This document shows positions 24,339-35,600 of a DNA stretch of 64,000 bases, piece by piece. The position numbers and the translations under genes were made by a program. The notes beneath the pieces were generated by a model. It had not been told where the DNA came from and did no database searches. It saw only the letters and a program-made list of their open reading frames with translations. The stretch's first letter is position 1, and the number at the start of each line of letters is the position of its first letter. Source of the stretch: Treponema sp. OMZ 790 (GTDB lineage Bacteria; Spirochaetota; Spirochaetia; Treponematales; Treponemataceae); NCBI RefSeq assembly GCF_024181285.1, contig NZ_CP051201.1:620001-684000 (forward strand), given 5' to 3'.

Positions 24339-26037
24339 TCATGCAGTCTATTAATTTAATATCTTTCCCTGAACCGATTTTAAGAAGGCGGGTGAAAAAA
24401 TCGTCTTCATCTTCGGTGTGGGCAATTTCAAAAATTATCTTTTCTTGAGAACTTCCTAAAAGCTTGTTTCTTTCGCTGCGGTAGCGCTTAACGGTTTCTA
24501 CATCCATTCCGGCTTCTATTTCGTCTATGAGTATGATATCGGCTTCCTTTGCACGGGCAAAAAGTTTTAGGGCGAGGAGTTTTTTTCTCATGCCGCCTGA
24601 AATATTTTTTGCATTGTCTTCGAGGATAAAATTTAAAAGATCTTCATCGGTTTTTGTTTTTGAAAAATCCCATGTCTTTAAAAAGCTTGTGATATCTTTC
24701 GCTGTAAGGCCCGTTTTCATGACTTCAAAATAATTTTCGGTTGTTTCATTTAAAATGAACTCATCCTGACTTATATAAAGAATTTTGTTCTTTTTAAATT
24801 GAGATGAGTATTCCTTTATATTTTTCCCGTTGATGAGGATCGAACCGCTTGAAGCTTCAAGAAGACCTGCCAAGAGTTTTAAAAGAGAGGACTTTCCGCT
24901 TCCGTTTTTGCCGCAGATTCTCACTCTGTCTCCCGGATAAAAAGTCATATTGAAATTATTTAATAAAGGTTCAGGCATTTGTGCGGTTTTTGGTTTTTCA
25001 TCATTATCCTGATTATAGCAAAAGGAAAAATTTTCGAATGCAAGGGATTGCAATGTTTCCCATTTTAAAAATTTTTCTTCCGAATCTTTTTTGCCGAGTT
25101 TTAGTATTTCTTCTATGTGCTCAAATGCAGGGAGATTTGCATAAAAGGACGATATCAGTTGCTCGGTCTGGGTGCTGAAAGAAAATATCATGTTCGAGAT
25201 AAAAAACAAAAACAATAAGTCTCCTGTTGAAGTATTTTTACTTAAAACTATAACCAAGGATAGGGCGAGGAGGGTAAAAACCATGTTGATGTTTGTCAAA
25301 AGATTTTTTAAAAAGACTTGGATAAAATCATTCTTACGGGCAATCTTGATAAAATTTTTAAGCAGTTTTTCATGTTTTTCTTCAATGTAGCCTTCCAAAT
25401 CGTTTGTTTTAAAGAGTTCTATCGAATCAATAAAGTAGTTTGTAAGGGCGTTAGTTTTTTTTAGTTCTGTATTTACATTTTGCGAATTCTTTTTTATGGT
25501 TTTTCTTGCCGCTAAAGAAATTAAAAAGCCTGCTCCCGACATAAGAAGGAGTAAAGCTCCCAAGACAGGATTTAAGGCTGAAATAAAAATTAAAAATAGG
25601 GAAAGCATTAAAAGATTTGAGAAGATGCGGATTCCGAAAAGGGTGAGGCTTGAGAAAACACTCATGGTATCATTAAATAAAATATTTTTAATCTTTTCTC
25701 TTCCTGTATTGCTTATTTTTTGAAAAGGAGCATTTGCTATGCTCTTAAAAATCTTATTCCGTACCCGTAATAAGATTATTCCGCCTGCCTTGTCCAATAA
25801 TTGATACCAAAAAACATTTAAAAAGTTTCCTGCCAATAAACAGCATGTATATAAAAAAATATATAGGGCAAAGGCTCCGCCCCCTATTCCTTCTCTCGTT
25901 TTATCGATGAAAAATTTAAAAAGGAGGGGGAGGGTTATTTCAATGCAGGCAAGAAGAATGGTAAAAAAATAGATAAGGGAAACTAAGGCCTTGTTTTCTT
26001 TCCAAATTTCTTTGCAGTATTTAAAAAATAGTTTCAT
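24322..26037 (-). CDS. ABC exporter with fused membrane and ATPase domains
   Basis: A 571-residue half-transporter. Six membrane segments fill residues 15-300, and the ATPase domain follows. Walker A is CGKNGSGKSS near 373, the signature NISGGMRKKLLALKLF near 480, and Walker B DIILIDEIEAGMD near 503; the switch region is IAHTEDED, with the expected His. The Walker B has I-D-E and the signature lacks the usual Q after GG, so it is a divergent member. GGGAGAAA precedes the ATG. With no second half-transporter beside it, it is probably a homodimer. The substrate is unknown; a peptide or lipid is plausible. Confidence 0.85.
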   Translation of the reverse strand: MKLFFKYCKEIWKENKALVSLIYFFTILLACIEITLPLLFKFFIDKTREGIGGGAFALYIFLYTCCLLAGNFLNVFWYQLLDKAGGIILLRVRNKIFKSIANAPFQKISNTGREKIKNILFNDTMSVFSSLTLFGIRIFSNLLMLSLFLIFISALNPVLGALLLLMSGAGFLISLAARKTIKKNSQNVNTELKKTNALTNYFIDSIELFKTNDLEGYIEEKHEKLLKNFIKIARKNDFIQVFLKNLLTNINMVFTLLALSLVIVLSKNTSTGDLLFLFFISNMIFSFSTQTEQLISSFYANLPAFEHIEEILKLGKKDSEEKFLKWETLQSLAFENFSFCYNQDNDEKPKTAQMPEPLLNNFNMTFYPGDRVRICGKNGSGKSSLLKLLAGLLEASSGSILINGKNIKEYSSQFKKNKILYISQDEFILNETTENYFEVMKTGLTAKDITSFLKTWDFSKTKTDEDLLNFILEDNAKNISGGMRKKLLALKLFARAKEADIILIDEIEAGMDVETVKRYRSERNKLLGSSQEKIIFEIAHTEDEDDFFTRLLKIGSGKDIKLIDCMTTTQF

Positions 26038-26165
26038 GTATTTCTCCCTTTATACGCTCTTTGTACGGCCGATATCAAAAAGCATTATACCCGTAAAGAC
26101 GTTTTAATGGAAGACAGTTAAAAATTACATATACTTTGTTGGTTTATTGACAGCTTCCGCTCTTG

Positions 26166-26194
26166 TAGACAAATTTTTACTTTTAGTGTATCAT
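26166..26194 (+). promoter_or_regulatory. Promoter of the topoisomerase subunit gene
   Basis: TAGACA (26166-26171), 17 bp, TATCAT (26189-26194). A leader of about 20 nt contains the GAGGA ribosome-binding site. Confidence 0.5.
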
Positions 26195-26222
26195 CTTAAA
26201 ATACTTTTTTTTGAGGAAAAAG

Positions 26223-28346
26223 ATGGATTATATTGAAAGTCTTTTTAATAAGAATTTTTTGGAATATGCAAGTTATGTTATCCGCGACAGGGCCATCCCC
26301 GACCTTGAGGACGGCCTAAAGCCCGTTCAAAGGCGAATTTTACATTCTCTTTTTGAGATGGATGACGGGAAGTTTCACAAGGTGGCAAACGTTATCGGGC
26401 ATTGTATGAAGTACCACCCTCACGGTGATGCTTCCATAGGAAACGCCCTCGTGGTTCTAGCCTCAAAAGAACTTTTTATAGATACTCAAGGGAACTTCGG
26501 AAATATTTTTACAGGCGATGAGGCATCCGCTCCACGATACATAGAGTGCCGCGTAAACGAATTTGCAAAGACCATCTTTTATAATCCCCATATAACCGAT
26601 TATACCGTTTCCTATGACGGAAGAAACAAGGAGCCCTTAGCCTTTAGGGCCAAGCTCCCCGTAGTGCTTGCGATTGGAGCCGAGGGTATTGCCGTAGGTA
26701 TGTCCACAAAGATTTTGCCCCATAATATTCTCGAAATAATAGAAGCAGAAAAAGCTTTTTTAAGCGGAAAATCCTTTGCTCTTTTCCCGGACTTTCCCAC
26801 GGGAGGCTTGATCGACGTTTCGGAATACGAGGACGGCTTGGGCAAGGTCTTGGTTAGGGCCAAGCTCGACACCTCCGACGAGAAGAGAATAGTAATAAGG
26901 GAACTCCCCTTCGGCAGCACTACCGAAAGCATGATTAACTCCATAGAGACCGCTTCAAAGGCTGGAAAGGTTAAGATTTCCGAAATAAGCGACTACACAG
27001 GCGAAAAGGTCGAGATTGAGTTAAAGCTCCCCAGAGGGGTTTACTCGGCCGATGTAGTGGACACCCTTTATGCCTTTACCGAATGCGAGCAGTCGATTCC
27101 CTGTAACCTCTTGGTCATAAAGGACAATCTTCCCGTTCAAATTACCGTAACCGATATAATAAAATATCACGCCAAACAGCTGGTGCAGATTTTAAAGGAT
27201 GAGCTTGAATACGAAAAAGCCATGCTGACCGACCGCCTCCATCTGCGCACCCTTGAGCGCATTTTTATAGAAGAACGCATATACAAAAAGATTGAAACGA
27301 TGAAGACGGCCGAAGGAGTTATCAATGCGGTTATCAAGGGCTTTGTTCCATTTAAAAAGGAATTAATCCGCGAGGTAACCGAAGATGATGTCGATAAATT
27401 GCTTAAAATCCCCATCCGCCGCATCTCTCTTTACGATATAAATAAAAACCGTGAAGAGGTTAGGGAGATAAATAACCGCTTAAAGGAAATTGCCAAACTA
27501 TTGAAGAACTTAAAAGGCTATGCAATTTCGGTTTTGGACGGAATTGCGGCCAAACTTACGGCAGAGGAATTTAAACGTAAGACCGAGATTACAGGCTTTA
27601 CAAAGATTGACGTAAAAGAAGCCGTAACAAGGGACACCGCTCTCCGCTATGATGAAGAAACAGGCTATCTCGGCACCTCCGTTACTACAGGAAAAGAGAT
27701 TTTGCGTGTCAGCCCTTATGACCGCATCTTTATTTTGAGGAAGAGCGGGGTTTATACCGTCATGGATGTGCCTGACCGCGTCTTTGTCGATACGGGAATG
27801 TGGTACTGCGGTTTTGCCGAAAAAGAAGAACTTTCGAAGGTTCTTTTTACGGTAATTTACCGCGATTCCAAGACAAAGTACGCCTATATAAAGAGGGCGA
27901 GGGTAGAAGGCTACATCCTAAACAGAGACTATCTTTTTGCTCCCGATAATACCGAGGTGCTTTTTGCAAGTACAAAGCCTAAATTTTCTTTTAAGCTTAA
28001 TTATGCTCCTAAACCAAGAGTCAAAAAAATAGAAGAAGAATTTAAGGCCGATTCCTTTGCCGAGAAGGGCTTAAAAGCTCAGGGCGTGCGCCTTTCGGTA
28101 CGAGAGGCTCTTTCTGCCGAAGAATTGACAGAAAAAAAATCCCTGATTAAAAAGGCTCAAGAAAAAAAAACTGAAACATCCGTGAAAAAGGCCGAAACAA
28201 AAAAGGCTGTTAAGAAAGACGCTTCCATAAAGGAGAAAAAAGAAGCCGTAAAAAAGCCTAAGGCTGGAACAGCATCCAAGACCGGCAAAAAAGAGAAGTC
28301 CGGCGAGGCTAAAAAAACTTCAAAAACAGGGAAGAAAAAGGTCTAA
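26223..28346 (+). CDS. parC: Type IIA topoisomerase A subunit (ParC/GyrA-like)
   Basis: DNA-cleaving subunit of a type IIA topoisomerase. The N-terminal region YASYVIRDRAIPDLEDGLKPVQRRIL is the classic start of the breakage-reunion domain; YHPHGDASIG (near 66) is the quinolone-region loop, and the catalytic tyrosine is in EASAPRYIECR (near 107). The tower and coiled coil follow. The C-terminal DNA-wrapping propeller is short, and from about residue 620 the chain becomes a lysine/alanine-rich tail. At 707 residues it is shorter than GyrA. The start is ATG at 26223 with GAGGA 5 nt upstream. parC is the likely identity, but no parE lies beside it. Confidence 0.8.
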   Translation: MDYIESLFNKNFLEYASYVIRDRAIPDLEDGLKPVQRRILHSLFEMDDGKFHKVANVIGHCMKYHPHGDASIGNALVVLASKELFIDTQGNFGNIFTGDEASAPRYIECRVNEFAKTIFYNPHITDYTVSYDGRNKEPLAFRAKLPVVLAIGAEGIAVGMSTKILPHNILEIIEAEKAFLSGKSFALFPDFPTGGLIDVSEYEDGLGKVLVRAKLDTSDEKRIVIRELPFGSTTESMINSIETASKAGKVKISEISDYTGEKVEIELKLPRGVYSADVVDTLYAFTECEQSIPCNLLVIKDNLPVQITVTDIIKYHAKQLVQILKDELEYEKAMLTDRLHLRTLERIFIEERIYKKIETMKTAEGVINAVIKGFVPFKKELIREVTEDDVDKLLKIPIRRISLYDINKNREEVREINNRLKEIAKLLKNLKGYAISVLDGIAAKLTAEEFKRKTEITGFTKIDVKEAVTRDTALRYDEETGYLGTSVTTGKEILRVSPYDRIFILRKSGVYTVMDVPDRVFVDTGMWYCGFAEKEELSKVLFTVIYRDSKTKYAYIKRARVEGYILNRDYLFAPDNTEVLFASTKPKFSFKLNYAPKPRVKKIEEEFKADSFAEKGLKAQGVRLSVREALSAEELTEKKSLIKKAQEKKTETSVKKAETKKAVKKDASIKEKKEAVKKPKAGTASKTGKKEKSGEAKKTSKTGKKKV

Positions 28347-28358
28347 GATAAATAGGTT

Positions 28359-29648
28359 TTAATCGAGGAGTAGGATTTTTTTGATTTCTTCTAAAAGTTT
28401 AAGCTGTTGTTCGGCTCTGGCTATACCTTCTATTGCAGGGTCGTAACGCTTATCTAGACTTAGAATTTCCTGCCAAATTTCTATGGCACGCTGATAGTTT
28501 TTGCTGTTGTATTCTTTTAGCCCCTGAATATATAGTTTTTCTATCGTATTTTGTTTTTGATCTCTTTTATCCTGACCCAAAAGAAATTTTACACCTATAC
28601 TTATACGGCTGATATTTGTAACCTGACTTGACAAGTCCAGAGTATAGTTCGCTGAAATTTGTATGTTTGAGAGATTTACTTCTCCTCCCAGGGTAAAACG
28701 GGGATTACCACCCTTGATTCCGAAACCGGTTAAAAGATTAAAATATTTGGTAATCGAAAACATCATCCCCATATTTCCGTATGGAAGCCCGGAACGCTTT
28801 ATATTTGCGACATTTATTCCTTGATTTACATCCACTTCAAATAGAAAAAAGGATACGGGTCTGTATGCAAAGCCCAAGGAGATATAAGAAGGAGGTAGTT
28901 CTCCTTTTATAGGAGTCCCGAAATTCTTTAAACTTAAGCCGAAGTAAAAATTGGGCTCATTGCTGTAAAAGATTTTTGATACGTTTGCCCTTATCATTAT
29001 TCCGAAGTCGCCTAGGACTGCATATCCGTTTTGACGTGAAGCATTTTGATTTTGTTTTTCGGGATATTCCAAATCTGCCGCTTCTCCCTGTCCTGAAAAT
29101 GGAGGCATGGATCTTATTCCCGTTTTTATACTTCCTCCAATGCTTAAACCTTTAAAATCATAACCTGCAAGAAAATTATAAGCTATATTTGCAGTCAAAA
29201 ACGTTTCGCTGTAATAGCCGGATGCCTTTTTTTGTCCGAGATGTCCGTACTCGGTAAAGGGAATGTAGAAACATCTTAAGGATGTTCCCCATCCGAGGTG
29301 GTTCTTTCTTTGCGTATAACCTATGGTTTCCAGCTTGGAATCGGCTATCCAGCTGTTATGAAGGACGTTTATTTCTGTTTCTTTTAAAAGTGCACTTGCA
29401 GCAGGATTGGCATCAAAAAAGCTTATATCGTTTGAAAGTGCAGTAAAACTTCCGTTTAATCCTTCAAAGCGGCCTCCCGACGGAATCAAAAGAGACCTAA
29501 AAGCTGTTTCTCCTTCAAACTTTTGGGTAAAAATATCAAAAGCTGACGATACGCCTCCGTAAGAATTTGAAATATCTGCACAAAAAAGGCTTATTTTTGA
29601 AGAAATGAGAAAAATAACTATGCAAACGGCTTGAATAATTCGCTTCAT
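28359..29648 (-). CDS. UPF0164-family outer-membrane protein with C-terminal TPR
   Basis: A 429-residue spirochaetal outer-membrane protein. It has a signal peptide (residues 4-22), then a barrel-like region with PorV/FadL-type features (SGGRFEGLNGSFTALSNDISFFDANPAAS, the GxxxAxxDD-like start common in this superfamily) and repeated aromatic strands to about residue 370. The last 50 residues form a tetratricopeptide-like unit (GLKEYNSKNYQRAIEIWQEILSLD). The Treponema pallidum homologues are modelled as FadL-like long-chain fatty-acid porins. It is convergent with the topoisomerase gene. Confidence 0.85.
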   Translation of the reverse strand: MKRIIQAVCIVIFLISSKISLFCADISNSYGGVSSAFDIFTQKFEGETAFRSLLIPSGGRFEGLNGSFTALSNDISFFDANPAASALLKETEINVLHNSWIADSKLETIGYTQRKNHLGWGTSLRCFYIPFTEYGHLGQKKASGYYSETFLTANIAYNFLAGYDFKGLSIGGSIKTGIRSMPPFSGQGEAADLEYPEKQNQNASRQNGYAVLGDFGIMIRANVSKIFYSNEPNFYFGLSLKNFGTPIKGELPPSYISLGFAYRPVSFFLFEVDVNQGINVANIKRSGLPYGNMGMMFSITKYFNLLTGFGIKGGNPRFTLGGEVNLSNIQISANYTLDLSSQVTNISRISIGVKFLLGQDKRDQKQNTIEKLYIQGLKEYNSKNYQRAIEIWQEILSLDKRYDPAIEGIARAEQQLKLLEEIKKILLLD

Positions 29649-29657
29649 ATTTATACT

Positions 29658-29663
29658 ATTATA
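29658..29663 (-). promoter_or_regulatory. -10 box of the UPF0164 gene, leaderless geometry
   Basis: TATAAT on the reverse strand, 9 nt before the ATG, with no Shine-Dalgarno sequence between. The -35 is poor. Confidence 0.4.
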
Positions 29664-29753
29664 TATGAATTTCGGTTTTTTTTTAAGCAGTTTTTAGAGT
29701 TTTTTGTTAAAAAAAACTCTAAAAGGCCGAAAATTGATATAGGGTTTTTTAAA

Positions 29754-32684
29754 TTGAATAAAAAACGGTTTAGTTTGATCATTTTAATCTGTTTTCTCTC
29801 TATTACAGCCTTTGCAAAAGGTTCGGCTGAAGTTGATTATGCAGCTGCCATAAAACTTTTGGAATCTTCCGAAAATACTGCGGCTTTGGAAGATATAGTC
29901 CAAGTTATGGAAAAAAAGCCTGAATCTATGGAAAGCGGGATAAGTCTTGCCCGAAAAACAATGAAAAATCAGGCTGAATTTCAAGAAACTTTTCATCAAC
30001 TTATAGAACTTTTAAAAACGGACCCCAACAACAATTTAAAACGAATCGCCATAATCGACAAAATGGAAGCCATTGAAGCCGATATAGATCCTCTGCTAAA
30101 AGAATTTTTGGAAAAGGTAAAGGTTTCTTCATTTTATGCAATTTACCGTATAAAATTTAACGACATTATGAATGAAGGTATTGCCTTAATAAAAGAACAA
30201 AAATATAATGATGCCGCCGGAACTTTTATAAAAGGCTTTTCGATGTATGACGGTGATACCGTAAATGAAAATGAAGGAAGCCGCATAAATAATATTTTAA
30301 AAAACGATCTTGATGCGGTTAAAGCCGAAGCCAAAAGGTACGAATCCTCTTATGCCGCATTTATGGCGGACGTAAAAAAATATAGAAGTAAACTCGGTTC
30401 ATCTTCAGTAACTACTCTTGAAAAAGAATTGAGCAATTTAAAAGACTCTTCCTCACAGCTTCGAAGTATTACAGGCTCTACGGCCCGGCTCGGTTCCGTT
30501 CTGAAACGGATTTATTTAAGCGAGATAAAAAAAGAGGCCGAGGCTCAAGAAACTATTTTACCCTTTGCTTACCGCTTAACGATGGGAAGAGACTCTGCAA
30601 AAGAGTATGAAGGTATTGAAGGCGCCATGGAAGCCGGAGTGCATGAGCCTTTATATTCCTTAGCCGACAGTCATTGGCAGGAAATCAAAAGGTTGTGGTT
30701 TGAAGCTTGCGATACATTCAATTTTGAGAAAGATATACCGATCGAAAAAAATATTTCTTTAATCGATTTTCATTTAAATAGCTTGATAGAAATTTATTCT
30801 CTAATCAATACCCGTTCCAATTCAAGGTTTTTTAAAACTGCGGATACACAAGACAAAAAGAGAGCTTCTTTAAGCGAGCTTAATAAAATAATATCGTCTA
30901 CAAAAAAACATTACAGCAGTTTTTTAAGCCTTAGAAAAACCATAGAACCGGTTACGCCTATCTATGCGGGCAGTGCTGATGAATTGCGCAATAGCGAAAA
31001 TCCCCGGATAAAGAAATTAAAGGCCGAAATTAAAGAGCTGGATTCTCTGGTTGACTCCGTTAAAAAATTATCCGAGTCTACAGTTCCGCATGGTGCAAAC
31101 GATCTTGCCAAAGAACAAGAAAGTTTACAGTCGAAGCAGAATTTATTTTTAAATAATTTAAATCAAAGCCGTGTTATTTGTTATGAAGGTCTTGCAATCA
31201 TAAACAATACGTCGGGTAAAAAAGCCCTTGCTGAAGCTGTGCAAAGACATGACACTTTTCGAAATACTAAGCAAGGTTCGGATAAGATGTCTCCTGACGC
31301 AGCAAGGCAAGAGTTATTGGTTTTACGGCAGATTATAAATTTGGATCTTCGTATTTTAAAAAATTTTGTTAAAGAACTTGATGTTTTAATAGATGCATCG
31401 GCTAGAACCTTTGCAGAAAATAAAAAAGGGATTGAAAAGACAATTAATTCTTTTGAAAATCTTTCTAAGATTATCGATTCAGATTTGGCCCAAACGGAAT
31501 CGACCATGTTGAAAATACAGTTGGCAAAAAATGAGGCCGATTTGAGATTTGAAGAAGCAAAAAAGAATTTAAAGGCCGGTAATTTTTCTGCTGCAAGACG
31601 AAGTATCGAGTTATCCAGAACGAGAACAAATGATGCTCTCTATCTTGAAGAAAATCCTGAATATAGGCAGATGACTGATGAAAGACTCGATAAGTTAGGC
31701 AAAGAAATAAATGATGCCGAAAACGCTGTAGTTGTTCGGGATGTTCGTGAATATTTGGAAAAAGCAAAAAAGGATTATTTTAATACCGATTTTAGAAGAG
31801 CTGAAGAAACATTGATTGCTGCCCGCAACCGATGGGCTGTAACTCATGTTGATCCTAACGAAGAAGTTGAAAACTGGCTGGGCATTGTAAATACTGCCGG
31901 CACGTTAAAAACCGGAAGAACTATCCCGGTATCGGCTCCTCTTTATCCTCAAATGATTCAGCTTTTAAATAATGCAAATCAACTTTATTTGGATGCTGCA
32001 CAAAAAATTAAATCAGGACAGCGTTCTTCGGCATTGAATAATTTAAAACAAGCTAAAGAAAATACTCGTCAAGTATTGTTGATATTCCCATATAACGAAA
32101 TTGCAGGTCAGCTTAATTTAAAAATAGATAAATTGGTGGATCCTGCAAACTTTACAGGTCAATTTAGGCGGAAGGTGCAAACTATCAGAGCTGAGTACAA
32201 ACGTAATTCTCAAAAGTCTTATAGCGACTTATTGGATTTGTACAGTATAGATAAAAACTTTCCGGGGCTTATAGAATTAAAAGACGAGATTGAAATTTAT
32301 CTGGGGCTTAAATTGCCGCCTCCTAACTATAAAGCAATTGCTGAGGCTGCTGATCTTACAAAATCCGCGCAGGCTATATACAGGGCAGGCGATAAAATTG
32401 CATTCCCGATAGCTGTTCAGCAGTTGGATACGGCTATTAAATTGGATCCGCAAAATATTACTGCAATACGGCTTAAGGATTCAATCCAAATGAGCATGGG
32501 CGGCGCCGCTGCTGTTGTTCTATCGGCTGCCGATGAAACAAAATATCAGCAGGCTGTTTCGGAATTGCAAAAAGGAAATAAAGTTATAGCTGCCGCATTG
32601 GTGGAACAGCTTATGCAAAGCCCGAATGCAAGAAATTCTGCAAAGGTTAGAGAATTAAAAAAGAGGATAGATGCATTATTATGA
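29754..32684 (+). CDS. Large exported coiled-coil/TPR-like protein
   Basis: A protein of about 976 residues, helical throughout, with many heptad-like and TPR-like stretches (IMNEGIALIKEQKYNDAAGTF; AARRSIELSRTRTNDALYLEENPEY). I placed the start at TTG 29754 because LNKKRFSLIILICFLSITAFAKG is a clear signal peptide; an earlier TTG at 29631 is open but adds 41 residues before it. The stop overlaps the next gene (ATGA). Its neighbour is a membrane receptor-phosphatase, so the two may form a sensory or scaffold unit in the envelope. I do not recognise a named family. Confidence 0.75.
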   Translation: MNKKRFSLIILICFLSITAFAKGSAEVDYAAAIKLLESSENTAALEDIVQVMEKKPESMESGISLARKTMKNQAEFQETFHQLIELLKTDPNNNLKRIAIIDKMEAIEADIDPLLKEFLEKVKVSSFYAIYRIKFNDIMNEGIALIKEQKYNDAAGTFIKGFSMYDGDTVNENEGSRINNILKNDLDAVKAEAKRYESSYAAFMADVKKYRSKLGSSSVTTLEKELSNLKDSSSQLRSITGSTARLGSVLKRIYLSEIKKEAEAQETILPFAYRLTMGRDSAKEYEGIEGAMEAGVHEPLYSLADSHWQEIKRLWFEACDTFNFEKDIPIEKNISLIDFHLNSLIEIYSLINTRSNSRFFKTADTQDKKRASLSELNKIISSTKKHYSSFLSLRKTIEPVTPIYAGSADELRNSENPRIKKLKAEIKELDSLVDSVKKLSESTVPHGANDLAKEQESLQSKQNLFLNNLNQSRVICYEGLAIINNTSGKKALAEAVQRHDTFRNTKQGSDKMSPDAARQELLVLRQIINLDLRILKNFVKELDVLIDASARTFAENKKGIEKTINSFENLSKIIDSDLAQTESTMLKIQLAKNEADLRFEEAKKNLKAGNFSAARRSIELSRTRTNDALYLEENPEYRQMTDERLDKLGKEINDAENAVVVRDVREYLEKAKKDYFNTDFRRAEETLIAARNRWAVTHVDPNEEVENWLGIVNTAGTLKTGRTIPVSAPLYPQMIQLLNNANQLYLDAAQKIKSGQRSSALNNLKQAKENTRQVLLIFPYNEIAGQLNLKIDKLVDPANFTGQFRRKVQTIRAEYKRNSQKSYSDLLDLYSIDKNFPGLIELKDEIEIYLGLKLPPPNYKAIAEAADLTKSAQAIYRAGDKIAFPIAVQQLDTAIKLDPQNITAIRLKDSIQMSMGGAAAVVLSAADETKYQQAVSELQKGNKVIAAALVEQLMQSPNARNSAKVRELKKRIDALL

Positions 32685-35600
32685 TTAACGGAAATAAAAG
32701 CATGAAAAGATTTTTAAATGTATTGTTGATATTTTTCTTTTTTATATGCTCTTTATCGGCAAAGGAATTTTATTGGGAAAATCCTTCAGTCATAAGCGGC
32801 CGAAACGGACATTTTTTAAAATCCGCTTCAAATAAAGATATTTCTGCATCTGTTTGGGAAGAAGTTGTAAAATCGTCAGACAGTGAAGGTTTAATTTATA
32901 TTTCTGCCGGTGTATATGTAAATAAAAAATGGACAATAAACGAAAGAATAATTCCGCCGATTCCGTATACTGCGGACATTCCGTCAATTGCTTCGATTGC
33001 TGTAGGAAATGACGATACTATTTTAATAGCATTGGTAAAAAACCGTAATACCATTACCATTTTAAAAAGTACCGATTACGGTAAAACTTATGCGGTTAAA
33101 AATATTACCACACAAATATACGATTTGCTTTCTCCGCAATTATCTGTTGCTTCAAACGGTAAGTTCCTCATGTTTGTGTCTCACGGTGCAAATGAAAAAT
33201 TTTCAATATTTTCATCTTCATCTTCAGACGGATTAACTTGGGCTCCTTTTTCGGAATTTAATTTTGCAAAAAAAATAGATAGAGTTTTTCTTCCGGCTCA
33301 TAGTGCCGCAGCGAGAAATGATGTATTGGTTTTTCAAGCCTTGGACAAAAATGAAAATAGACAAGCCTATCATCTTTTTTCATCTTTTTCTTCCGACGGC
33401 GGAAGCTCATGGTCTGAGCCCGTAAGGTTAACCGATGATTTTAGTTTTAATGATCAAAGGCCTCATGTATCGTATATTCCCTCGGAAAGATCCGTTTTTC
33501 TTGTGTGGGAAAAAACTCCTTACCGCAGTGAAAAAAATTCTACGGCCTTTGCTGTTTTAAATAATAAGGGAAAACTCGCCTCAAGTATTGATGTTCTTCC
33601 TTCTCAAAACGGAATCGTATTCAGTCCTAAAATAATATCTTATAATAAGCAGCCTCTTATTTCTTGGTCTGAAGATTATAACGGCAAGGCTTCGATTTTT
33701 ATTGCATCCAAAAAAGACGGTGATTGGATGATAGATACCGTTACGTCCATAAACGGTTCATTGCTTTTTGTAAACCCTTTTTTTGTTGACGGCAATCTTC
33801 ACATTTTATGGCAGGAAGGAATTCGTTCTGCTAAAATAATGCATATTGAACCCGACCACGAAGTTGCAAAAGCTCAGTTACAGCCGTTCGATTTTGATTC
33901 AAAAACTGCCGGCGGCAAACAAAAAATTACAATGAAAATCAAATTTCCTAATGATTCATCGGGTATAGCCGGATATTCGTATGAATGGTCTAAAGATTCG
34001 CCGCCGGAATCTGTTCGGCCTGTAATTCAAAAATTAGCGAACGAATCTGTTTTGATATATGAACCTGATGAAGACGGTTTGTGGTATTTGGGAGTAAGGG
34101 TTTGTGACTATGCGGGAAACTGGTCGGATATGACTACGGTTTCTTATGAAAGAGATATAATTCCTCCCTTGGCTCCTAAATTTGAGCTTTTGGCTTTAGA
34201 TAAAAACGGTTTTTTAAAATCGAATACTTTTAGTATCAAGTGGAATCCTCCGGAGTATGATATATCGGGAAAACCTGAAACGGCTATAGACGGATATATA
34301 TGGAATCTTTCTTATATAGGCTCAGCAGATAAATTTATTTCATATCTAAAAAAGGCGTCGCCTTCTTTTATTGATGATGATGCCGTACAAAAAATTCTAT
34401 CCAATAATTTAAAGATTGATTTAAATACTTCAAAAATTACATCTTCTTCAAACAAAAGAGAATTTTCAAATTACGAAAACGGTCTTTATGCTTTGACTGT
34501 TTCTGCGGTAGATGCCTTCGGTAATATCGGTCTTCCTGCGGTAAAGTATTTTGCTTTAAATAAATATATTCCCTATACGTATGTTTCCGATATAAATACG
34601 GTTCAAGGTTTGGACGGTGTTATTTCGATGACCGTTGTAGGTAAGGGATTTGCCGAAGGCGGTGAGATTACTTCATTATATGTTGACTCTGACGGGAATC
34701 CTCCTTATGATTTAACTATCGAAAAAGAAAATTTTTCTATTGTAAACGATAAACTTATATCGAATGTAAAAATAGATTATGTTGAACCCGGTCAATATTA
34801 TGTAGGCTTGATGCATTCCGGCCGCGGAACTTATTTTGCAGACAAGGTTATATCTTTTGACAATATAGGAAATATTAAGCTGGGCGACTACGGAGAGACG
34901 TACACATATAATTGGCTTTTGTCGTCCGTTGATCACGATTTTTCGGATTATTTTTTAATTATCTTTTTAGCCTTATTTATTTTATTGATTATGATTTTGT
35001 CGATATCGGGAGTTATTCATTCTATAAAAGAGGCTGTAAAAATAAAAAATGAGGTAACGGTTTTATTGAGCGGAGGTGTTATGACATTGAGAAAAGAAAA
35101 AAGGGTATCTGCATTAAAAGTTAAAGGCGTTGGATTAAGATTAAAGTTTATTTTATTTACAACAACTTTGATACTGTCGGTTATTTTAACCTTGGCTCTT
35201 ACTTTGGGATTTAGGTTTTCTGAAACTCAGGAAAGACTGTTGGCCGAAGGCTTGGCATCCAATACTCAGGTTTTGCTTGAAAGTTTAAATTCGGGTGCAA
35301 AGGCTTATCTCCCTTCAAAAAACGTATTGGAATTAGGTTTTTTGCCTTCACAGATTGGTGCTCTTAAAGAAGCTACGTTTGCGACTATAACCGGAGTTCA
35401 TATCGACAACAAAAAAGTAGGTTATAATTTTGTTTGGGCATCCAATGATGATGACATTACATCTAAAATAGATACACCCGAATTTGTTGTCGGACAATCA
35501 GAATTGTCTTTGGCTCAGATGGAAGATGTTTATAAAAAGCTGGATAAAATTGATCAAGAAGCAAGGGCCAGTGTTGGAGAGCTTTCAGATGAAATTCAGT

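Noticed and set aside
29631..29753. An N-terminal extension of the large coiled-coil protein from TTG 29631
   Set aside because: It would place a signal peptide 42 residues into the chain and overlaps the divergent UPF0164 start.
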